This document shows, piece by piece, positions 1 to 5,430 of a DNA stretch of 5,566 nucleotides. Every line of letters starts with the position of its first letter. The stretch's first letter is position 1. Under the pieces are notes generated by a model. That model was not told where the DNA came from. It saw nothing but the letters and a program-made list of their open reading frames with translations, and made no database searches. A program made the position numbers and the translations under genes. The stretch comes from an uncultured cyanobacterium (GTDB taxonomy: Bacteria; Cyanobacteriota; Cyanobacteriia; PCC-6307; Cyanobiaceae), in assembly GCA_903862155.1 (NCBI GenBank), contig CAIOXF010000098.1, forward strand, positions 1 through 5,566, given 5' to 3'.

Positions 1-1181
1 GCACTGCGCAATGCCCCTTCAATCCGGCCGAACCCGGGGCCGGTGACGTAGTCACCGCAGAAGCCCACCTTGCTCTGGCGGCACAGAGAGAGCTGGATCG
101 GCAGCCCTGGCGCCACGGGGAAGGCGGCACCCCAGCGCATCAACTGGCGCCCGGCCTGGGCCAGGCCACTCGCGGCCCCCAGGAATGGGGCCATGGCCTG
201 GTCGAGCACCTCGGTGAGGGCCCCGATCACCGTGTCTTCCCGGCCGGCATCGGGGGGCAGCTCCAGCATCTGGGCCACGGCCGAGCGGGAGCCGTACACA
301 TCGAGGTGATCGGCCGCGAAGGCATTGGTGGAGTGGGCCACCACGGCGCAGCGGCCGTCGTCGAGCGGTTGCACCGACACCCGGCGCAACCCCCAGCGCT
401 GCTGGGCGGCCGCATCAAACGCCAACAGCTGGAAGGGGAGCTGGCGCCAGGGGGCGGCGGCCTCGGGATCGAGCACCACCAGCAGGTTGCTGCGGGCCTC
501 GGAGCGAATCCCCGCGATTGTGGTGAGGGTGTGCTCCAGCTGCAGATCCCCCAGCGCTGCCGCGGCCTGCTTCAGCGGCACTTCGGGCCAACCAAAGATC
601 AGCTGGGTGCGGGGATGGGCCAGCAGGGTGCCGCTGAGCACCAGCCAGTCGGCCTGCCCCAGCAGCGCCCCCTCGCGATCCAGCAGTTGCCAGCCCCCTT
701 CCCGGGTGTGGCCGAGATGGCGCACCAGGGTGGAGAAATGGGTATGGATCGGCGCCGGGCCTGCGGTGTGGGCGAGCTCCAGCAGGCCGGCTCCGATCCG
801 ATCCATGCCGCCATGGCCGGTGTAGAGCGCGCCCGTGGACAGGGCATCGTGACCATCCAGGTGCAGCTCCAGCTCGCCCTTGAGCAGCGCCACCCGGCCG
901 GTCCAGGGCACCACCGCCCTGCTGGCCAGCAGGGGCTCCAGCAACGCCGGCGCTGGTGTGGCCACTAGGTTGAAGAAGGGGGCGCCATGGTTGATGTGGA
1001 GGCCGGGATCCTGGCGGGAGCGGCGGGTGCTGGCCCGTCCGCCGGGCCCCCGGCCGGTTTCCCAGAGATCAATCGGGCCCATGAAGCCAAGCTGACGCAG
1101 GCGGGCCACGAGCGCACAGCCCGAGACGCCCGCGCCGATCACCGCCAGGCTCTGGCCTCCCGGTTCAATCGGCACAGACAC
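1..1181 (-). CDS. Renalase-like FAD/NAD(P)-dependent oxidoreductase, 3' end cut by window
   Basis: The reverse strand reads without a stop from a GTG at 1181 to the left edge, giving 393 residues with the C-terminal end missing. An N-terminal Rossmann dinucleotide-binding motif (VIGAGVSG, residues 14-21) is followed by the glycine-rich GRGPGGRASTRR at 43-54 and NHGAPFF at 64-70. This order matches renalase-like amine-oxidase-fold flavoproteins, which carry a GRGxGGR(M)xTRR segment and a DHGAxxF segment. Near the edge, FCGDYV (374-379) followed by GRIEGALRS (385-393) is the usual FAD-contacting C-terminal motif, so only a short tail should be missing. The substrate is unknown; bacterial members are inferred to oxidise reduced nicotinamide isomers, and a cytosolic location is expected since no signal peptide is seen. 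The start is inferred: GTG 1181 and GTG 1175 are both possible, and there is no clear ribosome binding site. It lies four bases after the stop of the small upstream gene, so the two are probably co-transcribed. Confidence 0.85.
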   Translation of the reverse strand, partial: MSVPIEPGGQSLAVIGAGVSGCALVARLRQLGFMGPIDLWETGRGPGGRASTRRSRQDPGLHINHGAPFFNLVATPAPALLEPLLASRAVVPWTGRVALLKGELELHLDGHDALSTGALYTGHGGMDRIGAGLLELAHTAGPAPIHTHFSTLVRHLGHTREGGWQLLDREGALLGQADWLVLSGTLLAHPRTQLIFGWPEVPLKQAAAALGDLQLEHTLTTIAGIRSEARSNLLVVLDPEAAAPWRQLPFQLLAFDAAAQQRWGLRRVSVQPLDDGRCAVVAHSTNAFAADHLDVYGSRSAVAQMLELPPDAGREDTVIGALTEVLDQAMAPFLGAASGLAQAGRQLMRWGAAFPVAPGLPIQLSLCRQSKVGFCGDYVTGPGFGRIEGALRS

Positions 1182-1185
1182 CCAC

Positions 1186-1431
1186 TCAGTCGATCTTCAC
1201 CACATCGATCGGGCCACGACCTTCGTGATTGAGCTCGTTGGCGGCCCGCAGGGCGGCTTCATGGGTGTGGAAGCCATGGGCTTCAGCCGGGGTGGCCACC
1301 TCCGCCAGGCCCATGCCGTCGGGGGCCACGGCCAGGTAAGCCCCATGGCCGAGGTGCTTGAGCACGTAGCGCTCGGGCTGGGTGCACTCCAGGGGATGGG
1401 CCGGGTCGATGGCTGGTGCCCAGAAATGCAT
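1186..1431 (-). CDS. Small conserved-looking hypothetical protein (81 aa)
   Basis: I do not recognise the family. The product begins MHFWAPAIDP, has one cysteine and several histidines, contains a stretch YLAVAPDGMGLAEVATP that looks like short beta strands, then a helix rich in Ala and Glu, and ends DVVKID. There is no signal peptide or membrane segment, so it is probably a small cytosolic protein. An in-frame ATG at 1491 would add 20 residues, but I prefer ATG 1431. In the extra 19 codons 8 end in A or T (42%), against about 20% in the rest of the gene, and the longer form would leave no space for promoters between the divergent genes. It is the upstream partner of the flavoprotein, four bases away, and may be functionally tied to it, but nothing in the sequence proves this. 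Confidence 0.65.
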   Translation of the reverse strand: MHFWAPAIDPAHPLECTQPERYVLKHLGHGAYLAVAPDGMGLAEVATPAEAHGFHTHEAALRAANELNHEGRGPIDVVKID

Positions 1432-1489
1432 GGAAACCGCTGGAGCGATGCGCTCAAGGTAGCGTCGGATTTCGAACGAGGCAGCTCGC
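1432..1489. promoter_or_regulatory. Divergent spacer with candidate overlapping promoters
   Basis: This 58-bp spacer separates the minus-strand small gene (ATG 1431) from the plus-strand small gene (ATG 1490). TAGCGT at 1460-1465 on the plus strand and TACCTT at 1461-1456 on the minus strand both fit a TANNNT -10 pattern and share the TA at 1460-1461. Each would put a transcription start roughly 18 bases before its start codon. The -35 positions are poor (CTGCCT on the minus strand matches TTGACA at three bases), and the hexamer pattern is common by chance, so this is a weak prediction. Confidence 0.25.
1443..1455. repeat. Short inverted repeat in the divergent spacer
   Basis: GAGCG-ATG-CGCTC is a perfect 5-bp dyad with a 3-base centre. 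It lies just downstream of the candidate minus-strand -10 and around its predicted start site, where an operator could sit. Five-base arms occur often by chance in sequence this GC-rich, so an operator role is speculative. Confidence 0.25.
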
Positions 1490-1849
1490 ATGGCGCGCTT
1501 TCTGCTGGTGCTCCGGCCCCGGGAGAATCAGACACCGGCAGCCCTGCTCAACGGCATCGATCCCCTGCTCGAAGCCCTGCATGCAGAGGTGGATCACCGC
1601 ACGCCCGCCCACGTGAGCGCCCTGCTCAAGGGAGCCGCTGAAAGCCAGCGGATGCAGCTATTCGCCGATGTGCAGGCCAAGGCGGAGGGGCCGGTGCTGG
1701 AGCTCGTGCTGCTCAGCCGCGAGGCAATGGGCACCGGCGCCCCGCAAACCCGCCAGGCGTTCGAGCACGTGGTGAACCTCTCCGGCAGTCACATGCCGAG
1801 CTGTGAGGCGATCTTCCGCTCCGACCGCGACGGAGCCCTGCCAACCTGA
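1490..1849 (+). CDS. Hypothetical protein (119 aa), first gene of a two-gene unit
   Basis: I do not recognise the family. The product starts MARFLLVLRPRENQTPAALL: a hydrophobic strand, then an amphipathic helix (about residues 15-33). A second helical stretch follows around HVSALLKGAAESQRMQLFADVQ, and the middle has a strand-like VLELVLLSREAMG. The hydrophobic N-terminal stretch is too short for a membrane segment and is followed by Arg, so a cytosolic alpha/beta protein is likely. The ATG at 1490 is chosen because the protein reads sensibly from it and the codons downstream are strongly G/C-ending; upstream there is only a weak purine-rich ACGAGG. The gene ends four bases before the channel gene, so the two are probably co-transcribed and a role linked to the channel is possible but unproven. 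Confidence 0.7.
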   Translation: MARFLLVLRPRENQTPAALLNGIDPLLEALHAEVDHRTPAHVSALLKGAAESQRMQLFADVQAKAEGPVLELVLLSREAMGTGAPQTRQAFEHVVNLSGSHMPSCEAIFRSDRDGALPT

Positions 1850-1853
1850 CCGG

Positions 1854-2705
1854 ATGGGGCTCCCCCGCAGCGAGGTTGAGACGCGGCACCGCTGGTACCA
1901 GCGCCTGCTGGTGATGTGCCTGCTGGTGCTGTTCTGCTTCACCCTCCCCGAGAACCTGCGGGTGGTGAGCACCGTGGGCTATGGCCTGCTGCCGCTGTTG
2001 CTGGTGAAGGGGCTGGGACGCCCATCCGGCCAGATCAGCTTCCACGGGGCGGGTTGGCTGTTCCGCCTGCTGGGGATCGCCACCACCGCCTCGGGAGTTC
2101 TCTGGGCTGTCACACCGGTGGGGATGCACAGCACCGGTGTGCCCCTGCTGGTGCTGTGGGCAGCCTTCATCGGCTGGAGCCTGCTGCGGCTGCTGCGGAT
2201 GCTGTCGCAAGAAAGCCGGGTGAGCGGCCGGGTACTGATGGGTGCCACTGCGGGCTACCTGCTGCTGGGGCTCACGGCCGGTTTGCTGTTTGCAGCGATC
2301 GAAACGGTTGAGCCCAACAGCTTCGCCAACGCCCGCGATGCCAGCGGCTCGGTGCTCTCGCCCACGGGCACGCTCCCGCCTGAACGCTGGGAGGCGGTGT
2401 GGTCACTGGATTTCGTGCGGCTCAACTACTACGCCTTCGTCACGCTCACCAGCACCGGCTTCGGCGATATCCTTCCCAACAGCGCCCAAGCCCAGATGGC
2501 CACGATTGTGGTGGCAATCCTGGGGAACTTTTACGTGGCGGTGGTGATGGGCCTGCTCATCAGCCGCCTCACCGTGCAGGAAACGTCCGAAGACACACCG
2601 CCCCCACCGAGCGATGGCGGCGGGCCCGGCGATCAGCACCAGAGGGCGCTGATGCGGCGCCTCGAGCATTTGGTGGAGCGACTGGAGCAGCGCGATCGGC
2701 GTTAA
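1854..2705 (+). CDS. Potassium-channel-like pore protein, six predicted membrane helices
   Basis: This 283-aa protein has hydrophobic segments near residues 16-32, 35-53, 68-88, 96-116, 126-150 and 215-238. Between the last two lies a pore loop, NYYAFVTLTSTGFGDILP (191-208), the hallmark of the two-helix ion channel domain (Ion_trans_2 type). The filter reads S-T-G-F-G-D where classic potassium channels have T-V-G-Y-G-D. Helix 4 is not an arginine ladder (its basic residues cluster at its end), so voltage sensing is not indicated. After helix 6 comes a Pro/Gly-rich linker (249-259) and a charged, coiled-coil-like tail, LMRRLEHLVERLEQR (266-280). No RCK/TrkA_N or cyclic-nucleotide domain is present. 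ATG 1854 is preferred because it lies four bases after the upstream stop; a GTG at 1803 would overlap that gene by 47 bases. Ion selectivity and gating are inferred only. Confidence 0.8.
   Translation: MGLPRSEVETRHRWYQRLLVMCLLVLFCFTLPENLRVVSTVGYGLLPLLLVKGLGRPSGQISFHGAGWLFRLLGIATTASGVLWAVTPVGMHSTGVPLLVLWAAFIGWSLLRLLRMLSQESRVSGRVLMGATAGYLLLGLTAGLLFAAIETVEPNSFANARDASGSVLSPTGTLPPERWEAVWSLDFVRLNYYAFVTLTSTGFGDILPNSAQAQMATIVVAILGNFYVAVVMGLLISRLTVQETSEDTPPPPSDGGGPGDQHQRALMRRLEHLVERLEQRDRR
2111..2141. repeat. Perfect 10-bp inverted repeat inside the channel gene
   Basis: CACACCGGTG (2111-2120) is repeated as its exact reverse complement, CACCGGTGTG (2132-2141), around an 11-base centre. Each arm contains the 8-bp palindrome CACCGGTG, so the unit is both a direct and an inverted repeat. 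It encodes the loop between predicted helices 3 and 4 (residues about 86-96). In RNA it could form a stable stem with an 11-base loop; there is no following T run, so it is not an intrinsic terminator. It may be nothing more than codon usage in GC-rich DNA. Confidence 0.6.
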
Positions 2706-2862
2706 GCAGGGTGAGGTGCTGGCCCGGACGGCCACGGTGGACCTGATCCTCGGCTGCGGCCACTCGGGCATGGGGTCCGCCGTGCGCGAGGCGATCTGGG
2801 AGGCCTTCCACGCTGAGGGCCTCGAAATTCCCTACACGCAGTTGGTGCTGCACCAGGCCTGA
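2701..2862 (+). pseudogene. C-terminal remnant of an MscS-type mechanosensitive channel gene
   Basis: Immediately after the channel gene, in another frame, 53 codons run from GTT 2701 to a TGA at 2860-2862. Their translation ends VREAIWEAF (2782-2808) and GLEIPYTQLVLHQA, which closely resembles the C-terminal alpha/beta segment and the IEIPxPQxxxH end of MscS-family channels (established family motif, recalled without a search). Only about five of 53 codons end in A or T, the coding signature of the neighbouring genes. There is no room for the N-terminal membrane helices or beta domain; a stop closes this frame at 2650-2652 and the codons between do not look like MscS. The piece is therefore probably a decayed or truncated gene. 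A GTG at 2716 could start a 48-aa peptide, but I see no ribosome binding site. It overlaps the last 31 bases of the convergent kinase gene. Confidence 0.5.
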
Positions 2863-4376
2863 ACCCGGCGGGCCAGCTGGTCTGCATCGGCATCGGGCTC
2901 GATCGCGATGCAGCCGGCCTGCTCGGCGGCATCGAGGGGCTCGGCCATGGCCAGCTGCTGCTCCAGCACCGCCTCGGTGGCATCAGAGGGATCGCGGCCG
3001 TGGCGCAGGCGGCGGCGGATGCGCTCCCGGGCCTCGGCCACCGAGGCCCGGGGCTCGAGGATCAGGAAGGGCACCCCCAGGCAATCGGCCAACTGCGCCA
3101 TGCGCTGGCGATCGAGGCGCCGCAGGAAGGTGGCATCCACCACCACCGGGAAGCCTGCGGCGATCAGCTGCTGGGCCAGGGCCGGCAGACGCCGGGCAAA
3201 CAGCTCCTCGCTCACCTCGATCCGGTAGGGATCCCCACGCCATTCGGCCACCGGCGGGATGCCCCAGAGCCCGAACAGGCGCTTGCGCACCACATCGGAG
3301 CGCAGCCGGATCCAGCCCAGCCGCTCGGCAATGGCCAGGGCATGGCGGGATTTGCCCAGGCCCGACACACCGGTGGTGATCGCCAACAGCAACGGTGGCG
3401 GCGTGATCAGCCGCTCGGCGAGCTCCAGGTAGGCGTGGAGGGCGGGATCGCCGCGCAGGGCCGCCACCTTGGCCCGCACCAGGGCGCGATAGCAGGCGTA
3501 CCAGTGCCAGAGATCCAGGCCAGCCCAGTCGCCGCTCTGCTCCAGCCAGCGGTTGAGCAGCCGCTGGCCCAGCCGCCCCTGGCCGTGTTCCTGCAGGTCC
3601 ATCACCAGGAACGCCATCTCGCTGATCACATCGATCCAGCGCAGGGTGTCGCTGAACTCCAGGCAGTCGAAGGGCACGATGCGGCCCTCCTGCAGCAGCA
3701 GGTTGCCCAGGTGCAGATCGCCGTGGCATTCGCGCACCCGCCCCGCCGCCAGCCGCTCAGCGAAGCGGGGCCGCAGCCGCTGCCACTCCGCCTCTGCCCA
3801 GTGGCGCAGCCGCTGCAGGCGCTCCACGCTGCCGGGTTGCTGGGCCAGCAGGGGCGAGGCTTCCAAGGCGGCGAAATTGGCCACCACCGGCTCCCGCACC
3901 GCCTCGGCCGAGCCGTGGGGCCCACTGGCTGGGGCTACGGCAGCGGCGGCCTGGAAGCGGGCCAGGTCGTCGGCGAAGCGATCCATCAGCCCTTCGGCCA
4001 GCTCACCGCGGGCCAGCACCTGCGCCAGCAGGGCGTTCTGGGGGAACTGGCGCATGCGCACCGCATGGTCGATCACCGGGCCATCGCCGTGGAACGCCGC
4101 CCGCTCCGGCGGCCCATGGAGCGGCACCACATCGCAGTAGAGATCACCGCTCAAACGGCGGTTGAGGCGGAGCTCTTCGTGGCAGAACAGCTCGCGGCGC
4201 TCCGGGGTGGAGAAATCCAGGAAGCCGAAATCCACCGGCTTCTTGAGCTTGTACACGTAGGAACCGGTGAGGAACACCCAGGAGATGTGGGTTTCCAGCA
4301 GCTCCACCCGCTCCACCGGATGGGGATAGGCCTCGGGCCGCAGCAGGCTGGCCACAACGGTGGGGGTGTGGACCAT
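2832..4376 (-). CDS. Two-domain protein: APH-like kinase plus P-loop ATPase/kinase
   Basis: This 514-aa protein fits the bifunctional aminoglycoside-phosphotransferase-like/ATP-binding family (COG2187 plus COG0645 type). The N-terminal half has an ETHISWVFLTG and YKLKKPVDFGFLDF segment (28-55), then the kinase catalytic motif HGDLHLGN (218-225; Asp220 and Asn225) and the metal-binding PFDCLEF (235-241; Asp237). The C-terminal half has a Walker A motif GVSGLGKS (336-343), a following RLRSDVVRKRLFG (357-369), and a strand VVVDAT (411-416) typical of gluconate-kinase/zeta-toxin-like small-molecule kinases. Both halves look catalytically intact; the substrate is unknown, and despite the name there is no basis to infer antibiotic resistance. 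The ATG at 4376 shares one base with the stop of the amidotransferase gene (TGATG), so translation is probably coupled. The C-terminal CSTNCV tail is encoded opposite the mscS-like remnant. Confidence 0.88.
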   Translation of the reverse strand: MVHTPTVVASLLRPEAYPHPVERVELLETHISWVFLTGSYVYKLKKPVDFGFLDFSTPERRELFCHEELRLNRRLSGDLYCDVVPLHGPPERAAFHGDGPVIDHAVRMRQFPQNALLAQVLARGELAEGLMDRFADDLARFQAAAAVAPASGPHGSAEAVREPVVANFAALEASPLLAQQPGSVERLQRLRHWAEAEWQRLRPRFAERLAAGRVRECHGDLHLGNLLLQEGRIVPFDCLEFSDTLRWIDVISEMAFLVMDLQEHGQGRLGQRLLNRWLEQSGDWAGLDLWHWYACYRALVRAKVAALRGDPALHAYLELAERLITPPPLLLAITTGVSGLGKSRHALAIAERLGWIRLRSDVVRKRLFGLWGIPPVAEWRGDPYRIEVSEELFARRLPALAQQLIAAGFPVVVDATFLRRLDRQRMAQLADCLGVPFLILEPRASVAEARERIRRRLRHGRDPSDATEAVLEQQLAMAEPLDAAEQAGCIAIEPDADADQLARRVQAWCSTNCV

Positions 4377-5146
4377 CAGGCCGGCACCACCAGCTGATCG
4401 AGCAGGTTGCCGAGCAGCAGCCGGCTGCGGGCTTCGATCCGCTCACCCCACAGCTCCAGATCTTGGAGCAGGCCCTCCACCCCCTGGGGGCCCCGGGCCC
4501 GCTGCACAAACTCCGGCGCCGCCGCGATCCAGCGCTGGGCCAGGGGCAGGGTGATCTCGGCATGGAACTGCAGCCCCCAGGCCCGTTCTCCGATGCGAAA
4601 CGCCTGCTCACGGCAGGCCAGCGACGACGCCAGCAAGGTGGCGTGGGCGGGCAGACGCACCCGATCACCGTGCCACAAAAACACTGGCTCACAGGCATTC
4701 AGGCCCTGCAGCGGCGGCTCCTGGTCTCCGTCGGCCAGCCAGTGCACGGCACCGCAGCCCACCTCCGCCAGGGCCCGGGGCGGATCCCCCTGCAGCAGGG
4801 GTTCCACCCGGCCGCCGGCCGCATGGGCCAGCATCTGGGCCCCCAGGCACAGGCCCAGCACCGGAGCACCAGCCGCCAGCCGCGCGCCGATCAGCTCCAG
4901 CTCCCGCCCCATCCAGCGAAAATCTGGCTGCTCGCGATCGGCCACGCCCATGGTGCCGCCGAGCACCACCAACACCTGGTGATGGGCCTCGGCCGGTGGC
5001 AGGGGATCCCCCTGATCCAGGCGGCACACGCGCCAGCGCAGGCCCCGGGCCTCCAGCAACTCCGGCAGCGATCCGGGCCCCACCATCTCCTGGTGCTGCA
5101 GCAGCACCACATCAGGGGCGGAAGTGGTGCGGGCTGAGGCGTCCAT
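4376..5146 (-). CDS. Class I glutamine amidotransferase-like protein (GMP-synthase-like)
   Basis: The 256-aa product carries the class I glutamine amidotransferase signature: VLGGTMG (61-67) for the oxyanion region, the nucleophile elbow GLCLGAQ (98-104, Cys100) and GLQFHAE (191-197, His195 and Glu197), a complete Cys-His-Glu triad. It stands alone, with no fused synthase domain, as in the GuaA-N-like or PuuD/YfeJ-type free-standing relatives that hydrolyse gamma-glutamyl groups of unknown substrate. The length is typical for this single-domain group, and the protein looks cytosolic. ATG 5146 is chosen because PDVVLLQHQEM begins the first beta strand of the fold soon afterwards. An upstream ATG at 5236 would add 30 low-complexity residues and run into the divergent gene. 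Its stop overlaps the start of the kinase gene by one base, so the two proteins probably act together. Confidence 0.88.
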   Translation of the reverse strand: MDASARTTSAPDVVLLQHQEMVGPGSLPELLEARGLRWRVCRLDQGDPLPPAEAHHQVLVVLGGTMGVADREQPDFRWMGRELELIGARLAAGAPVLGLCLGAQMLAHAAGGRVEPLLQGDPPRALAEVGCGAVHWLADGDQEPPLQGLNACEPVFLWHGDRVRLPAHATLLASSLACREQAFRIGERAWGLQFHAEITLPLAQRWIAAAPEFVQRARGPQGVEGLLQDLELWGERIEARSRLLLGNLLDQLVVPA

Positions 5147-5188
5147 CAGGAGATGCCCAACTGGGCTGTCCAAGCCTGGCAACCTCCC

Positions 5189-5194
5189 TAGGCT
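5189..5194 (+). promoter_or_regulatory. Candidate -10 element for the plus-strand small gene
   Basis: TAGGCT in the 73-bp divergent spacer (5147-5219) fits the TANNNT pattern used by cyanobacterial housekeeping sigma factors and overlaps the palindrome CCTAGG (5187-5192). It would place transcription start about 20 bases before the TTG at 5220. The -35 position is weak (CTGTCC at 5166-5171), and no good candidate is visible for the minus-strand amidotransferase gene. Confidence 0.2.
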
Positions 5195-5219
5195 GGCGCA
5201 TCCCCCCAGGGTTGCGGCC

Positions 5220-5396
5220 TTGCCCCTCGACGACAACCACCCGGTGCTGATCGCCCTGGAGGCCCAGCTCGCTGGGCTGCAGGAGGCCTACGACGCCCAT
5301 CCCAACGAGTTCACCCGTTACCAGCTCGCCCGGCTGGAAACCCTGATTCGCCAGTGGGCGCCCGACTGGCAACCCGATCGCATCCCGGCCGCCTGA
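5220..5396 (+). CDS. Small hypothetical protein (about 58 aa), start uncertain
   Basis: I do not recognise the family. From a TTG at 5220 the product reads LPLDDNHPVLIALEAQLAGL and continues into EAYDAHPNEFTRYQLARLETLIRQWAPDW: two amphipathic helices rich in Leu, Ala, Arg and Glu, suggesting a small helical-hairpin, partner-binding protein. The codons end mostly in G or C, as in the neighbours. The frame is open back to a GTG at 5124, but that start would overlap the divergent amidotransferase gene, and the residues before TTG 5220 (many Pro, Gly and Arg) look non-coding. A GTG at 5244 is the other possible start. An AGGG (5208-5211) lies about nine bases before the TTG. Confidence 0.6.
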   Translation: MPLDDNHPVLIALEAQLAGLQEAYDAHPNEFTRYQLARLETLIRQWAPDWQPDRIPAA

Positions 5397-5430
5397 GCCA
5401 CCAGAATCGCGCTCTGGCTGCGCCGCCCTG

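Noticed and set aside
306..968. Open frame (220 codons) on the plus strand opposite the flavoprotein gene
   Set aside because: Low-complexity Gln/Gly/Pro-rich translation with no motif, lying fully antisense to clear flavoprotein sequence.
1432..1491. ATG 1491 as the start of the minus-strand small gene, overlapping the plus-strand ATG within CATG
   Set aside because: Two start codons sharing two bases would be striking, but the added codons have much weaker G/C third-base preference, and no promoter space would remain.
1803..1853. GTG 1803 as the start of the channel gene
   Set aside because: It would overlap the preceding gene by 47 bases and add residues with no channel-like character; ATG 1854 follows the upstream stop by four bases.
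2720..2734. TGGCC-CGGAC-GGCCA hairpin downstream of the channel gene as a terminator
   Set aside because: The stem is only 5 bp and no T tract follows, so it does not qualify as an intrinsic terminator; it lies within the MscS-like coding remnant.
3000..4397. Long open frame (465 codons) on the plus strand opposite the kinase gene
   Set aside because: Its translation is rich in Gln, His, Pro and Gly without any recognisable motif, while the minus strand holds intact kinase and Walker motifs. Long antisense frames are expected in GC-rich coding DNA.
5147..5236. ATG 5236 as the start of the amidotransferase gene
   Set aside because: The 30 extra residues are Gly/Leu/Ser-rich with no relation to the fold and would overlap the divergent small gene.
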